This document shows, piece after piece, positions 1 to 10,700 of a DNA stretch of 64,000 bases. Source of the stretch: Hymenobacter lapidiphilus (GTDB taxonomy: Bacteria > Bacteroidota > Bacteroidia > Cytophagales > Hymenobacteraceae); contig NZ_QVLT01000002.1 of assembly GCF_003417065.2 (NCBI RefSeq), forward strand, positions 62,001 to 126,000. Direction: 5' to 3'. Position 1 is the stretch's first letter. Each line of letters starts with the position of its first letter. The notes beneath the pieces are model-generated. The model saw only the letters and a list, made by a program, of their open reading frames with translations, made no database searches and was not told the DNA's origin. Position numbers and translations under genes: made by a program.

Positions 1-3000
1 ACCTGCACCAGATAGGTGCCGTTGGGCAGGTTGGTCAGCTGCAGCTCCTGCACGGTGCCGCCGTTCTGACGGAAGGTGCGCAGTACGCGGCCCGTCATAT
101 CTACCAGCGTTACCTGGTAGCTGCCGGCCGGGGCTCCGCTCAGGTCGAGCTTGGCATCCTGGGCAGCAGTAGCAGGGCTTGGGTACACGTCAATCAGCGT
201 GCGGGCCGTGAGGGGGAAGCGCACGACCTGCACTTCGCTCAGGGCTGCGGTACCGTCGGTGTCCACCTGGCGCAGGCGATAGTATACCAGGCCGGCAGGG
301 GCCTGGGTAGCTACCTGCGCATCGGTGAAGTCGTAGGAAGTGGTTGCCTGGGTCGAGCCCTGGCCTTTCACCTCACCCACGGCCACGAAGCCGCGGCCAT
401 CGAAGCTGCGCTCCACTACAAAGTAGTCGTTGTTGAGCTCCTGGGCCGTCTTCCAGTTCAGGCGGGCATTCAGGCCGGCGGCCTGGGCCCCGAAGCTTAC
501 CAGCGTTACGGGCAGCGGCCTCGTGTTCGGCAGGATGGCCGTATTGCCCGAGAACTCCGAGGTCCCTTGAGCAGAAAGTGTAGCGGTGGCCGTCAAGCGG
601 ACGGTACCGGCAGTTATTGCCGCCTGTTGAGCGGCGGGCAAGCTGCTGATAGGGACGCTGAAAACGAAGATGGGCGCGTTAGTTTCACTGCCTTGGTTGA
701 TCCCATTTACGTTTCCGCTATAGCTACCGGTTCTGGCAGTAAGGTCGTCTGCAGAACCTTCGATACGCGTGAACAGGAAAGTCTCACCTTCGCCAAAGGT
801 TGCGGGATTCTGCTCGGAAATAAAGAACTCAATGGTGCTGCCGGCGGGTGCGTAGCCCGTTACCTCCAGGTTACCGTTGAAAACAGAGGCCCGGTAGATA
901 ACCGGGAAGTTAAGCATACCATTGGCACCGGAAGCGGCGGTTTTACCATTGGCATTCAGCGTTACGCCATCACCGTCGAAGCCTTGTCCAGCTGTCAAGT
1001 CAATACCAAGATCTTTCTCAGGGTCTGTGCTGTCACTATGGCCGCTGAAGGAGTTTTGCGAGAAGCGGTTACCGGAGGTTCCACCGTTAGCAATAATACC
1101 GTCGGAATCATTGCCGGTAATCGTGTTGGTCAAAAACAAGTTGTCCTGCCCGAAGCGAATCCGGATGCCAGCGTTGTTTAGCGTGGCTGCTCCAGCACCG
1201 TTACCGCTAATTATATTGGTCTCAAATCGGTTGCCCGTATTAGTGACGGCTGTACCATTGCCACCACCGGTACCCAGCGCAATACCGGAGCCGGCATTAT
1301 TGCTGATCGTGTTGCCGGTTATCGTATTGTTAGTAGCGCCTTCCAGCACAATGCCGAAGCCGTCAGTAGCTGTAACGCTGCCCGTCACGCCAGTTGTGCT
1401 TGTACCGTTACGCAGGATGCTGTTCTTGACTTCAACTCCCGTCACGCCATTCTCCAACCGCACCCCGGCGGTGGCGTTTTCATAGGCCGTCACGTCGTCC
1501 ACAACAGAACCAGTAGTGGCCGCGCCGTTCAGCGTGATGGCTGCTCCTTGTGATACGTCACCCGTTGTGGAAACGCCCGTGCCTCTGGCACCAGTCAGTC
1601 CCAAACTCACAAAGCGGGTATTGGCCGCCGTTGTCTCAAGGCCGCCAAACGTGGCGAAGTTGATAGTTACTTCCGGGCCCTTGGTAACACCAGCCACCGC
1701 AGCTACTTTCTCCCCCGTGGCAATCCGGCTACCATTTATTCTGGTATTAGCATCCGTAATGATCGGCAGAGCCGACGCCAGGGTGATGATAAAGCCGTTG
1801 GCGGCAATGTAACCGCTGGGAGCAGCGACCCCAGCACGCAGACCGTTGGTAGTGGTAGTACCGTCAGGGATTACAAAGTTGGCAAACTCGACACCTGCTG
1901 CTGCAGCCTGGAAGGTGTCATCTTGGTCCAGCCCAGCGTTGGTCAGGGCATTGCTATTGAGGATGAACTGCCGTAAGGAGCCTTGCCCGGCGTCTCTGGT
2001 ATTGACAACGGTGCTGAAGTTGAAGCCGAAGTTTATGCCTACACGGGAACCACCATCAGGGGTTAGTACCTTAGAAATACTTTGAATCTCTTGGGTGGCA
2101 CTGGCTACCGAGAGAGGCAAGGTACCTGATGTGAAGTTGCCATAGTCGGCTTCGTTGGGCTGTTCGCCGCCTACACGGTTAGTTAGCTCTACCAATGTAG
2201 TCGTGGTACCGTCAGTACGGAAGGTCTGTACTGGTAGCAAAACAGCAGTGGTACCCGGCCGGGTACTCCGCACCGAATTGTTGACCACGCGGATAGCATA
2301 AGTAGTGTTGGCCGCTATGAGACTGGTGCCAGTAGTATTTGTGAAGATGTAGTCACCATTATCGCCGGTAGTCGTTGAGTTCACGAACGTGTACGTGTCT
2401 ACGCCACCAGTAGTACTCACGCTGTACAACTCTACCCGAGCCGAGGCACCTGGGCCATTGCTGGTTGACTGATTGCGCCCTGCGCCCCCACCGTAGTTCA
2501 CATCTTCGAACACCGTGCCCTGAATGACTGGCGCGAGGCGAAATGGGGTAGGCGAAGGCGTATCGCCGTTGGGCGTAGTTGGGAAAGCCCCCGAGTTGGT
2601 CGACTCATCCTGGGCCAGCAGGTTACCGGGCGGTAGGATAGTGCCATTGCTCAGCTTGATACTTCCTTGGTTACCCGAGCCGCTGGTAGAGGAAGCATAG
2701 GCTGAATTGTTGTAAACAGTACTAGGGATTGTGGGGTTGTTACCGCTAAACGTCAGGCGTACTGTGAATGTAATCAGGGCACTCTGACCGGCCGTCAACG
2801 ACCGATTACCGGTGAGCAGGTTTGCGTTAGGAGCAACACCGGCGAAAGTGGCATTAGCAACCAATGTGGGTGCGGGACCACCGTTGATACCGATGTTCGT
2901 TACGGCTGGACCCGTCAGGATGGTGTAAGGCTGAGCGCCAAAGGTTTTATCCAGGAAGTCGGTTACCTGTACGTTGGTCGCCGTGGAGGTACCCGTGTTT

Positions 3001-3983
3001 TTTACCCGTATGGCGAAGGAGATGTCGTAATACGTCTCGCGGTTGCCGCCGGTTCGGCCATTTTGGCTAACCGCCAAGCCGGTCAACTCCTTCACAACAT
3101 CCACCCGTTCGCTGGGGTTAATGCAGCTGGCACCGTCACTGTTTGAGGCAGGGTCTACGGTACCGATCAGGGTGAAGGCACCAGTAGCGATGTTGACGGA
3201 ATAAATGCCGCCATCGTTATCGTAGGAATACAGATTGCCAGCCACGTCGAAGAAATTCGACCCGACAATCTTAGTGGAGCTATTGGGTTGGGCAATGGTA
3301 GTTTGTACGGCATCTGTCGCCCGAATTTCGATGCTGAACAGGTCGTTCAACTCACTGGAGCCGTAAAGCTTGTTATCGTTAGGGTTGAGGGCAAAATCGG
3401 CAAACTCTTCAGTCGCCGGACTGCCATTCGGCAGTACTAACGGAAGCTCGTCGTGGCTGGTAAGCACAGTGCTGAAATCAGACAGCCGCAAGCGGAATAA
3501 GGTATTGTTGGCCCGACCCACCGCATCGCGCGTGTTCAGGTACATATTGCCCTGCTTGTCGATAGTGCCCGAGTTATAGCGAGCCAGTGGCAGGTCGGTT
3601 TTACCCAAATCCTGAATACCTCCCCGACCAATGCGGTACAAGCGAATACCAGTGTTCGGATCGGGCGTCCCGTTATCAGCTGGATAAGTTACAGCATATA
3701 GGTAGCTGTCCTGGGGGTTGTAGCCCAGTGCGTTTACCACCACACCCAAACTGCCGTTGGCACGGGTGCCGCCAAAAGTGAACACACTGGTGGTGTAAGT
3801 GGAAGTGGATCGGTCAACTACATACAAGGCCGAAAAGGCTGTGGCACCGGTGCCAATCTGCCGGACTTGGTAGAACGTGCCGTCGCAGGAGAAAGCGGTG
3901 CCGGCATTCTGGGCCAGAGCGTCGGGCCGAGCTACAGTCAGCCACAGCAGTAGCAGCAATGTTAATCGTAAGAGTGTTTTCAT
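1..3983 (-). CDS. Large T9SS-exported surface protein with DUF11-like and right-handed beta-helix repeats (3' end outside window)
   Basis: The reading frame is open from the ATG at 3983 to the window edge, more than 1,320 residues. It begins MKTLLRLTLLLLLWLTVARP, a clear signal peptide. A first section (about residues 25-280) looks like a beta-propeller-type surface domain describing NHL-like strands. It is followed by a DUF11/CARDB-like adhesin domain (VVKELTGLAVSQ, VKNTGTSTATNVQVTDF) and then a carboxypeptidase-regulatory-like segment beginning IQGTVFEDVNYGGG. Next come beta-helix repeats of the NTITGNTISNNAGSGI type, and last a type IX sorting domain with LIDVYPSPA and a final GTYLVQV. The stop codon lies outside the window. 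It is probably an exported adhesin or surface-layer protein; the ligand is unknown. Domain order was read by eye. Confidence 0.85.
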   Translation of the reverse strand, partial: MKTLLRLTLLLLLWLTVARPDALAQNAGTAFSCDGTFYQVRQIGTGATAFSALYVVDRSTSTYTTSVFTFGGTRANGSLGVVVNALGYNPQDSYLYAVTYPADNGTPDPNTGIRLYRIGRGGIQDLGKTDLPLARYNSGTIDKQGNMYLNTRDAVGRANNTLFRLRLSDFSTVLTSHDELPLVLPNGSPATEEFADFALNPNDNKLYGSSELNDLFSIEIRATDAVQTTIAQPNSSTKIVGSNFFDVAGNLYSYDNDGGIYSVNIATGAFTLIGTVDPASNSDGASCINPSERVDVVKELTGLAVSQNGRTGGNRETYYDISFAIRVKNTGTSTATNVQVTDFLDKTFGAQPYTILTGPAVTNIGINGGPAPTLVANATFAGVAPNANLLTGNRSLTAGQSALITFTVRLTFSGNNPTIPSTVYNNSAYASSTSGSGNQGSIKLSNGTILPPGNLLAQDESTNSGAFPTTPNGDTPSPTPFRLAPVIQGTVFEDVNYGGGAGRNQSTSNGPGASARVELYSVSTTGGVDTYTFVNSTTTGDNGDYIFTNTTGTSLIAANTTYAIRVVNNSVRSTRPGTTAVLLPVQTFRTDGTTTTLVELTNRVGGEQPNEADYGNFTSGTLPLSVASATQEIQSISKVLTPDGGSRVGINFGFNFSTVVNTRDAGQGSLRQFILNSNALTNAGLDQDDTFQAAAAGVEFANFVIPDGTTTTNGLRAGVAAPSGYIAANGFIITLASALPIITDANTRINGSRIATGEKVAAVAGVTKGPEVTINFATFGGLETTAANTRFVSLGLTGARGTGVSTTGDVSQGAAITLNGAATTGSVVDDVTAYENATAGVRLENGVTGVEVKNSILRNGTSTTGVTGSVTATDGFGIVLEGATNNTITGNTISNNAGSGIALGTGGGNGTAVTNTGNRFETNIISGNGAGAATLNNAGIRIRFGQDNLFLTNTITGNDSDGIIANGGTSGNRFSQNSFSGHSDSTDPEKDLGIDLTAGQGFDGDGVTLNANGKTAASGANGMLNFPVIYRASVFNGNLEVTGYAPAGSTIEFFISEQNPATFGEGETFLFTRIEGSADDLTARTGSYSGNVNGINQGSETNAPIFVFSVPISSLPAAQQAAITAGTVRLTATATLSAQGTSEFSGNTAILPNTRPLPVTLVSFGAQAAGLNARLNWKTAQELNNDYFVVERSFDGRGFVAVGEVKGQGSTQATTSYDFTDAQVATQAPAGLVYYRLRQVDTDGTAALSEVQVVRFPLTARTLIDVYPSPATAAQDAKLDLSGAPAGSYQVTLVDMTGRVLRTFRQNGGTVQELQLTNLPNGTYLVQ

Positions 3984-4053
3984 GAAACGAAAAGAAGTGA
4001 AAGTTTCGGAGGACACAGGAGAACAGTTGGCTAAGGCGAGTATTTGAGCCGGA

Positions 4054-4081
4054 CAAAAGTACCCTACAGGCGACAAATGTA
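4054..4081 (-). promoter_or_regulatory. Candidate Bacteroidota promoter for the T9SS surface protein
   Basis: Read on the minus strand there are two TAnnTTTG boxes, TACATTTG (4074-4081) and TACTTTTG (4054-4061), 70-100 bases upstream of the ATG at 3983. A TTG lies 15 bases before the distal box, which is shorter than the usual spacing, so the choice between the two boxes is open. Confidence 0.4.
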
Positions 4082-4429
4082 ACCTTCTTATTCGGTCAAC
4101 GTAGTGTCTGGCTCGATGAATCGGCTCGTTTGCGGATGAATTTTTTATATCAAAAAATTTCTATTTCAACGCATTGCGCTTAAAGGGCTTCGCCGAGCAG
4201 TGTAGAAACCCATAAAACCAGCAAGTCTGTCAGGTTGCGAGGAGTTTGGCGAAATTTTGATAGGACTACCATTTAATTAGATACATCTTATTTAATATAG
4301 TTATAATCATAAAATTATATAATCCTATTCGGATTGCGAAGTATGGCTTCCTTGTCCCGCACCTCTTCTCTGCCCTCTACCAGCCTCTGAAATAATCGCA
4401 CGTGCAAGTCTGACCGCTATTTTATTTAC
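4082..4429. other. AT-rich intergenic stretch, no gene seen
   Basis: The region between the T9SS gene promoter and the malQ terminator hairpin is markedly AT-rich around 4130-4320. I see no convincing gene or RNA in it; short open frames here lack sensible codon use. Confidence 0.5.
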
Positions 4430-4471
4430 ACTCGCCCCCAAAAAACCGGAGGAGGTTTGTTGGGGGCGAGT
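4430..4471 (-). terminator. Hairpin downstream of malQ
   Basis: A perfect 11-bp stem (ACTCGCCCCCA at 4430-4440 pairing with 4461-4471) encloses a second small stem (AAACC/GGTTT). It lies about 50 bases past the malQ stop. There is no clear T-run on the minus strand, so termination is inferred from position. Confidence 0.5.
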
Positions 4472-4518
4472 GAATTGCGCGGCGCTAATGTTCCGTCGAG
4501 CAGATTGCTTAGGCAGCG

Positions 4519-7249
4519 TTAATACCCCTGCTGCCGGCCGCTCCGTTCTACCAGCCCACGCACCTCGGCGTTGAACCCTGCCTGCGCGGCCAGCTCCTCC
4601 AGCGGCAGATGAAAGCGGTACTTCCAGAAGTGGGTGGGGTTGCTGGGCACGTTGATCTGCTCGGCTAGCGGGTCCTCGCGGCGTAGCCCGGCGCTGAGGG
4701 CCACCACATCCTGGAGCGGGAAAACGGCCCACATGGATGGCGAGTACAGGTGTTGCTCCAGTATTTCGCGGGCCACCCAGGGCTCGCAGAACGCCGGGGC
4801 CGGCTGGCCATGGTGGCCCAGCGTGGTTTCGAAGAAGTGCTGGGTGCGGGCCGGGTCTTCCTCCCACCAGCCGCGTAGCGTGCTCATGTCGTGCGAGCCG
4901 GGGCTCACTACGCTCAGGTAAGGCGCGGTGTCGGGGTGGCCGAACTCGGTGGTGGGGTCGGCGGGCATGCGCTGGATGTGCAGGCCCAGGATGCCCAGGT
5001 CGCGCATTACGCCGGGCACCGAGGCGGGCACCATGCCTAGGTCTTCGCCGCAGATGAGCATGTTGGTGGCCCAGCGCACCGGCGGCAGCTTAGTGAGGCC
5101 CTGCTCGCGCCAGAAACCCTCGTGGCGCTGGTAAAAAAAGTCGTGGTACAGGGCCTCCAGGCGCGGGCGGGTGGCCTCGTCCAGCTCCCGGAACGAGCGG
5201 CTCAGTGGCAGCGTGATGCGCGGGTGGTAGTGGTCGGGCTGCTGGTCGTCGGGCACGAACAGCACCTCGTTGGCCAGCCCGAACAGGCCGGCGCGCAGCC
5301 AGCGGTAGTACTCCGTCTGGGCCGGGTCGGCAGCCAGCTTGTCGTTGATAACGGCCTCCATCTGGCGCTGGGTGCGTACAAACTCCTGCAGGCGGATAGC
5401 GCCGTGGCCGGCTTCCTCCATGAATTCGTCGAATACGGCCTGCGCCTGACCGCCAAATACCTCCTGCACCACGTGCCAGCGGATGTAGGGCTCGCACAGC
5501 CGGCCGTAATCGAACCAGCCTAGGCGCTGCTCAATTTCCTGCTGCGAAAAGGGCAGCGCGGGCGAGAAGTGGCCTAGCAGTCCTTCCACCGAGTGGGCCG
5601 GGATTTCCCAGATGCGGAAGAAGCCCAGAATATGGTCGATGCGCAGCGCGTCGAAGTAGCGGGCCAGGTGGCCCATGCGCTGCTGCCACCACTGGTAGCC
5701 GTCGAGGGCCATCTGCTCCCAATTGTAAGTCGGGAAGCGCCAGTTCTGGCCGGTGGTCGAGAAATCGTCGGGTGGGGCACCGGCCTGCTGGTGCAGGTGG
5801 TACAGCTCGGGCTGGGTCCAGGCGTCCACTGAGTGGCGGTAGATGCCGATGGGCAGGTCGCCCTTCACCACCACGCCCCGCTCGCGGGCGTAAGCCACGG
5901 CTTCGCGCAGCTGCTTATCAAGGTGAAACTGAAGGAAGAAGAACAGCCCGAACTCGTCGAAATCGGCGCTGGTCTCATCCGTAAGGGCTTCCACCTGGGC
6001 TGGGGTGCGGTACTCGGCGGGCCACTGGCTGAAATCGGCCGTGCCGAACCGGTCGCGCAGGCCGCTGAAGGCCGCGTAGGGCACCAGCCAAGCCGCCTGC
6101 TCGGCGCGGAAGGCGTGGAAGTCAGCATCGGCCAGAAAAGCCTTTTTCTCCTGCTGGTACAGCTGGCGGATGAAGCGCCACTTGGCGGCCATCATCGGCT
6201 CGTAGTCCACGAAGTCGCGGGCGTTCAGTTCATCGCGCAGCTGCGCCAGCTCCTGGCGGGCCGCCGGGTCGAGCAGCTCGGCCACGGCCTCCAGGTTGAG
6301 GTACTGCGGATGCAGGGCAAACACCGAAATGGCGGCGTAGGGGTAGCTGTCCACCCAGGTGTGGGTGGCCACGGTGTCGTTGATGGGCAGCACCTGCACC
6401 ATCTGCAGGCCGGTGGCCACGGCCCAGTCCACCAGCAGCTTCAGGTCGGGAAACTCGCCCACGCCCAGGCCCTGGCGGCTGCGGAGCGAAAACACGGGTA
6501 GCGCCACGCCGGCCCCGCGCCAGGGCGCGGTTGGGTGGCGGTACTGGTTGTCGGCGAGTACGCGCAGCGTCTGCGGGTTGGTTTCGGGGGCCAGCAGCCG
6601 GTCGTCGCCGGCTTCCAGGTCCACGACCTGGCCGGTGCCGGCGTCCCAGATGCCGTACTTGTAGCGGGTTTCGGCCGCGGGCGTGGTCAGCTTTACGTCG
6701 GCCGTCCAGGTAGGGTAGTCGGCATCCGACAGCACCACGGCGCGGGCAGCGTCCCAGGCGCCCAGGGCCGCATCGGAGCCCAGCACGCACAGCTGCTGCC
6801 CGGGCTCAACGCGCGGGGCTGCCAGCCGGAAGCGCACGGCCGGGCCGGCCGCAGCCGGGGGCAGCCGGGGCAGCCGGGGCCGGCCGGCGGAACAGCGCTT
6901 CGGTGAAGGCGGCCGTGAACAGCTCGTTTTCGGGCTGGGCCGGGGCGCGCCACCAGTCGGCCAGCACCAGCCGGCCGAAGGGGGCGACGGCAGTGGGCAG
7001 TTCGCGGTTAGGGCCCCACTCCCAGTGCCGACCGCCGTCGCGCTCATCGAGCAGCAGGTACTTATAGGTAGCCCCGGCCAACTGGTCGGCAGATACCTCC
7101 AGCTCCCGGTTCCAGTGGCCGGAGGCAGCATCGTAGTGCAAAGCCAGGGCGGCCTCGGGAGCCCACTGGCCCAGGGCAGGCAGCGAGCCGCAGACCACCA
7201 GCCGCTGGCCCGGTTCGGTGCGGTAAGGGAGGGTAAAGCGAAGAATCAT
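4519..7249 (-). CDS. malQ: 4-alpha-glucanotransferase (amylomaltase, DPE2 type) with an internal frameshift
   Basis: GH77 enzymes transfer alpha-1,4-glucan chains between maltodextrins in the cytoplasm. The product has two N-terminal CBM20 starch-binding domains (MILRFTLPYRTEPGQ; then VRFRLAAPRVEPGQQLCVLG) and a GH77 barrel. The barrel shows the nucleophile motif LRIDHILGFF (about residue 536), the acid/base motif ICGEDLGMVPASV (about 734) and SPGSHDMSTLRGW (about 786). Two CBM20 domains and a long insertion between the catalytic residues match plant DPE2 and Bacteroidota homologues of about 900 residues. The frame from the ATG at 7249 and the catalytic frame differ by one base. Removing one G from the G5 run at 6857-6861 joins them into about 909 residues. 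The catalytic frame alone has an implausible N-terminus, so I call one gene with a frameshift or sequencing error. Confidence 0.88.
6852..6879. repeat. 9-bp tandem repeat with one extra G inside malQ
   Basis: Three consecutive copies of CAGCCGGGG lie here. The first copy has five Gs where the others have four, which makes the tract 28 bases instead of 27. This extra base is exactly what puts the malQ halves out of frame. Deleting it gives an uninterrupted Ala-Pro-rich linker between the two CBM20 domains. Confidence 0.85.
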
Positions 7250-7731
7250 CGGATAGCGTAGTCAGGTAAAAAACCGGCCCGCAAGATACAGGTTAATAGG
7301 CTGGAGCGGCGGGTTTTCGGTCCGGAAATCCGCGTATTGTGCCCCGAAAAAGTGCGGCGACCCATCCCGCCAATGCCGCATTATCGGCCGGGCGGTGCCC
7401 GGTTGACAGGGGCCGGAAAACCGCGACTTCCGGCCGGCCCGAGGTCCGCGCAGGCAGACTGCCGGATTACGGGCCGATACCGGGTTGCCGGGTCGCGCTC
7501 AATAGTGGGCTGGGGCGAAGTGGCCAACCAAAGTTCCGCTACCTTGCTCTCCTGGCCAGGCCAAAACCGATGCCAGACTGAACTTTCCACCGGGCAAATC
7601 CGGCCAACCCGACGCCCGCTTTTCCCGTTTGGCTGACTTAACGGCTGGCCAACTGCGGAAAATCCCCGGCTGGTTCCAATCTGCTGCCCTCTCCGGGCCT
7701 CGCATCTTCTCCGACCTCTACTTTTCGTCCT
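7250..7731. other. Divergent intergenic region between malQ and tamB
   Basis: This 480-base region must hold the promoters for both malQ and tamB. I see no gene in it. A near-consensus box TACTTTTC (7719-7726) sits just upstream of the tamB TTG start. No strong hairpin or known RNA was recognised. Confidence 0.4.
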
Positions 7732-10700
7732 TTGCCGGTTTACCTGCGTCGTATCCTCTATGCCCTGCTCGGGCTTGTCGGGCTGATTCTGCTGTTGCTG
7801 GTCGGCCTGTTTTTATATGTTCAGACGCCTTCAGGGCAGGATTTCGTGGCCAACCAGGCCCAGAAGTATCTGCGCGACAAGTTGCAGACCGACGTGCGCA
7901 TCGGCAAGTTTCGCTCCGATTTGCGCAATACCATCAGCTTCGACGATGTGTATCTGGCCGACCAAAAAGGCGACACGCTCGTGTCGGTGGGCCATCTGGG
8001 GGTCAACATTGACCTCTTTGCGCTGCTCAAGTCGAAAATCAAAATCAGCAGCCTGGAGCTGAACGATGGCCGGATTGCCATCAGCCGCACCGAGCCCGAC
8101 AGCATCTCCAACTACGACTTCATCCTCAACGCCTTCGCCACCGGCGACACGGCCAACGTGACCCCCACGGCCGCCGACACTACCGGCGCGGGCTTCACCT
8201 ACGATATCGGCGACGCCAAGCTGACCAACATCCTGCTTACCTATAAGGATGCAGTGGACGGCCTCGACCTGCGTACTAAAGTGGGCGCGCTGGCCCTGAG
8301 CATGGACGAGGTAGACGTGGATAACTCTATCTACAAGGTGAACGAGGTGGCCCTGAAGAACACGACCATCCGCTTCGTGCAAACCAAGGTGCCACCCGAT
8401 TCGCCCACCGACACGGCGGCCCTGGCGCTACAGTTCGGCCTGCGTAAGGCCCGGCTCGATAACGTGGCCCTCACCTACCGCAACCAGCCCTCGGCCCAGT
8501 ACATCAACACCCGTATCGGCGAGGCCGAGATAACGGCCGACAATATCGACCTGATTAACAGCCGCGTGGCCCTCAACAAGCTCACGCTGCGCAACACCAC
8601 CTTTGCCTACGCCCAGAACGAGGATGTGCCTACCGAGCAGCGCGTTATCAACCCTGCCGAAGCCGTGCGCGACCTCAATAAGTCGGTGGAAAACGCCACC
8701 AACCAGGAGGCCAGCTGGATTGTCACGCTCAAGGAGTCCGACATCAGCGGGGTGGAGGTGGCGTTTGACAACTTCGACGAGCCGCGCCAGAAAACCAGGG
8801 TGCGGGGCATGGACTACAACCACCTCAAGTTCAGCAACCTCACGCTGAACACCGAGAACCTGCGCTACTCGGAAAACAGCACCACCGGCCGCATTACGCA
8901 GCTTTCGGGCGAGGAACAGAGCGGCTTTGCCGTTACCCGCGCCCAGGCCGATGTGGTGTTCGATTCGACCCAGACCCGCCTCGACAACCTCGACCTCGTG
9001 ACGCCCCACACCCGCATCCGGCGCACGCTGGCCATGCAGTACAAGAGCCTCGATGCCCTAACCGACGACTTGGCCAACCTGCAGCTGGAAGCCGATTTGC
9101 GCGACACTCGCCTCGGCTTCCGCGACATTCTGTATTTGGCGCCCGAACTGATTGACACGCCGCCCTTCACGACTGGTCCCAACCAGTCGGTGCTGCTGAG
9201 CGGCAAAGTAGGCGGCCGGGTGGGCAACCTGCGCATTCAGGGCCTGGAGGTCGTGGGCCTGCGCAATACCCAGCTGGTGGCCAGCGGCCGCATTCAGGGC
9301 CTGCCCGAAACCGACCGCCGCCTCTACGCTAACCTCGACATTAAAAAGTTCGTCACCACCAACGCCGACATCCGGAGCCTGGTACCGCGCGGCACGATTC
9401 CGGCTGGCTACTCGCTGCCGCCCCTGATAAAGGTGAGCGGCACGTTTAAGGGCCGGCCCACGGCGCTGGTGTTCGATACCAATCTGAAGGCCACCACCAC
9501 CTACGGCAACTTAGCCGCCCAGGTGAACGTGGGCGCGGGCCCCGTGGGCCAGGAGCCGATTAGGGCCGTGTTCAGTACCCAGCAGCTGAACGTGGGCAAG
9601 CTGATTGGCGACCCCAGCATCGGTACCGTAACGGCCAGCGGCACGCTCAACGGCCGCGGCGGCCTCGACCCCAACCAGCTGCGCGGCCAGCTGAACGCCA
9701 AAGTGCAGCGCGCTACCTACAACGGTTACACCTACCGCGGCATCGTGGCCAAGGTTGACATCGACCGTAACCGCTACGTGGTGGACGCCAGCAGCAAGGA
9801 TGACCCCAACCTCAACCTCGATTTGCTGGCTACCATCGACCTGCGCAACGCCTCCAACCCCACCTATACCGTGGATCGGCTGAACCTGCGCGGGGCCAAC
9901 CTCACGGCCCTCGGCTTCTATACCGGCGGTAACCTGAGCGTGCAGGGCGACCTAAAGGCCAGCCTAAGCGGCTCGGACCTAAACACCATCAACGGCACGT
10001 TCTCGGGTAACCGCATTGCCATTGTCAGCGACGGTAAGCCCTTCGTGCTCGACTCGGTGAGCGGGCGCATTGTGCAGCGCACCGGCCGCACCGAGGTGGA
10101 CTTCGCCAGCTCGGTGGCCGACCTGACGTTGCGCGGCAACACCCGCCTCGGCGATATTGTAACGGCCCTGGAGCAGCACATCGACCGCTACTTCGCCCTG
10201 CCCGGCGTGCAGTACCGCCCCGGCGGGCCCTACCGGCAGTTCACGTTCAAGGCCCAGGTGAAGGAGCCCAAGGTGTTCAGTGCCTTTGTGCCCGATCTGC
10301 AGCAGCTCACGCCCTTCACCCTTACCGGCGGCTTCGACAGCCGCGAGGCCGACCTGCGCCTGAATACCCGCATTGGCCGCATCAAATACGCCGGCTACCA
10401 GCTCGATTCGCTGCGCTTCGCGGTATCGTCGGATCCCCAGAAGCTCGACTATGCGCTACGGCTCGACCAGATTACCCAGGACACCACCCTCAACCTGCCC
10501 AACCCCAGCCTGAAGGGCAGCATTGCCGACAACAAGGTGGGCACCGAACTGCGCATTGCCCGCAACGACAGCACCGTGAACCTCGATTTGGGCGGCGTGC
10601 TGCAGGTGTATGAGCGGGGCACGACCTACGGGTTCAGCTTCGACCCTAAACTGGTGCTCAATAACCAGCGCTGGGCCGTGCAACCCGGCAACGAGGTGCG

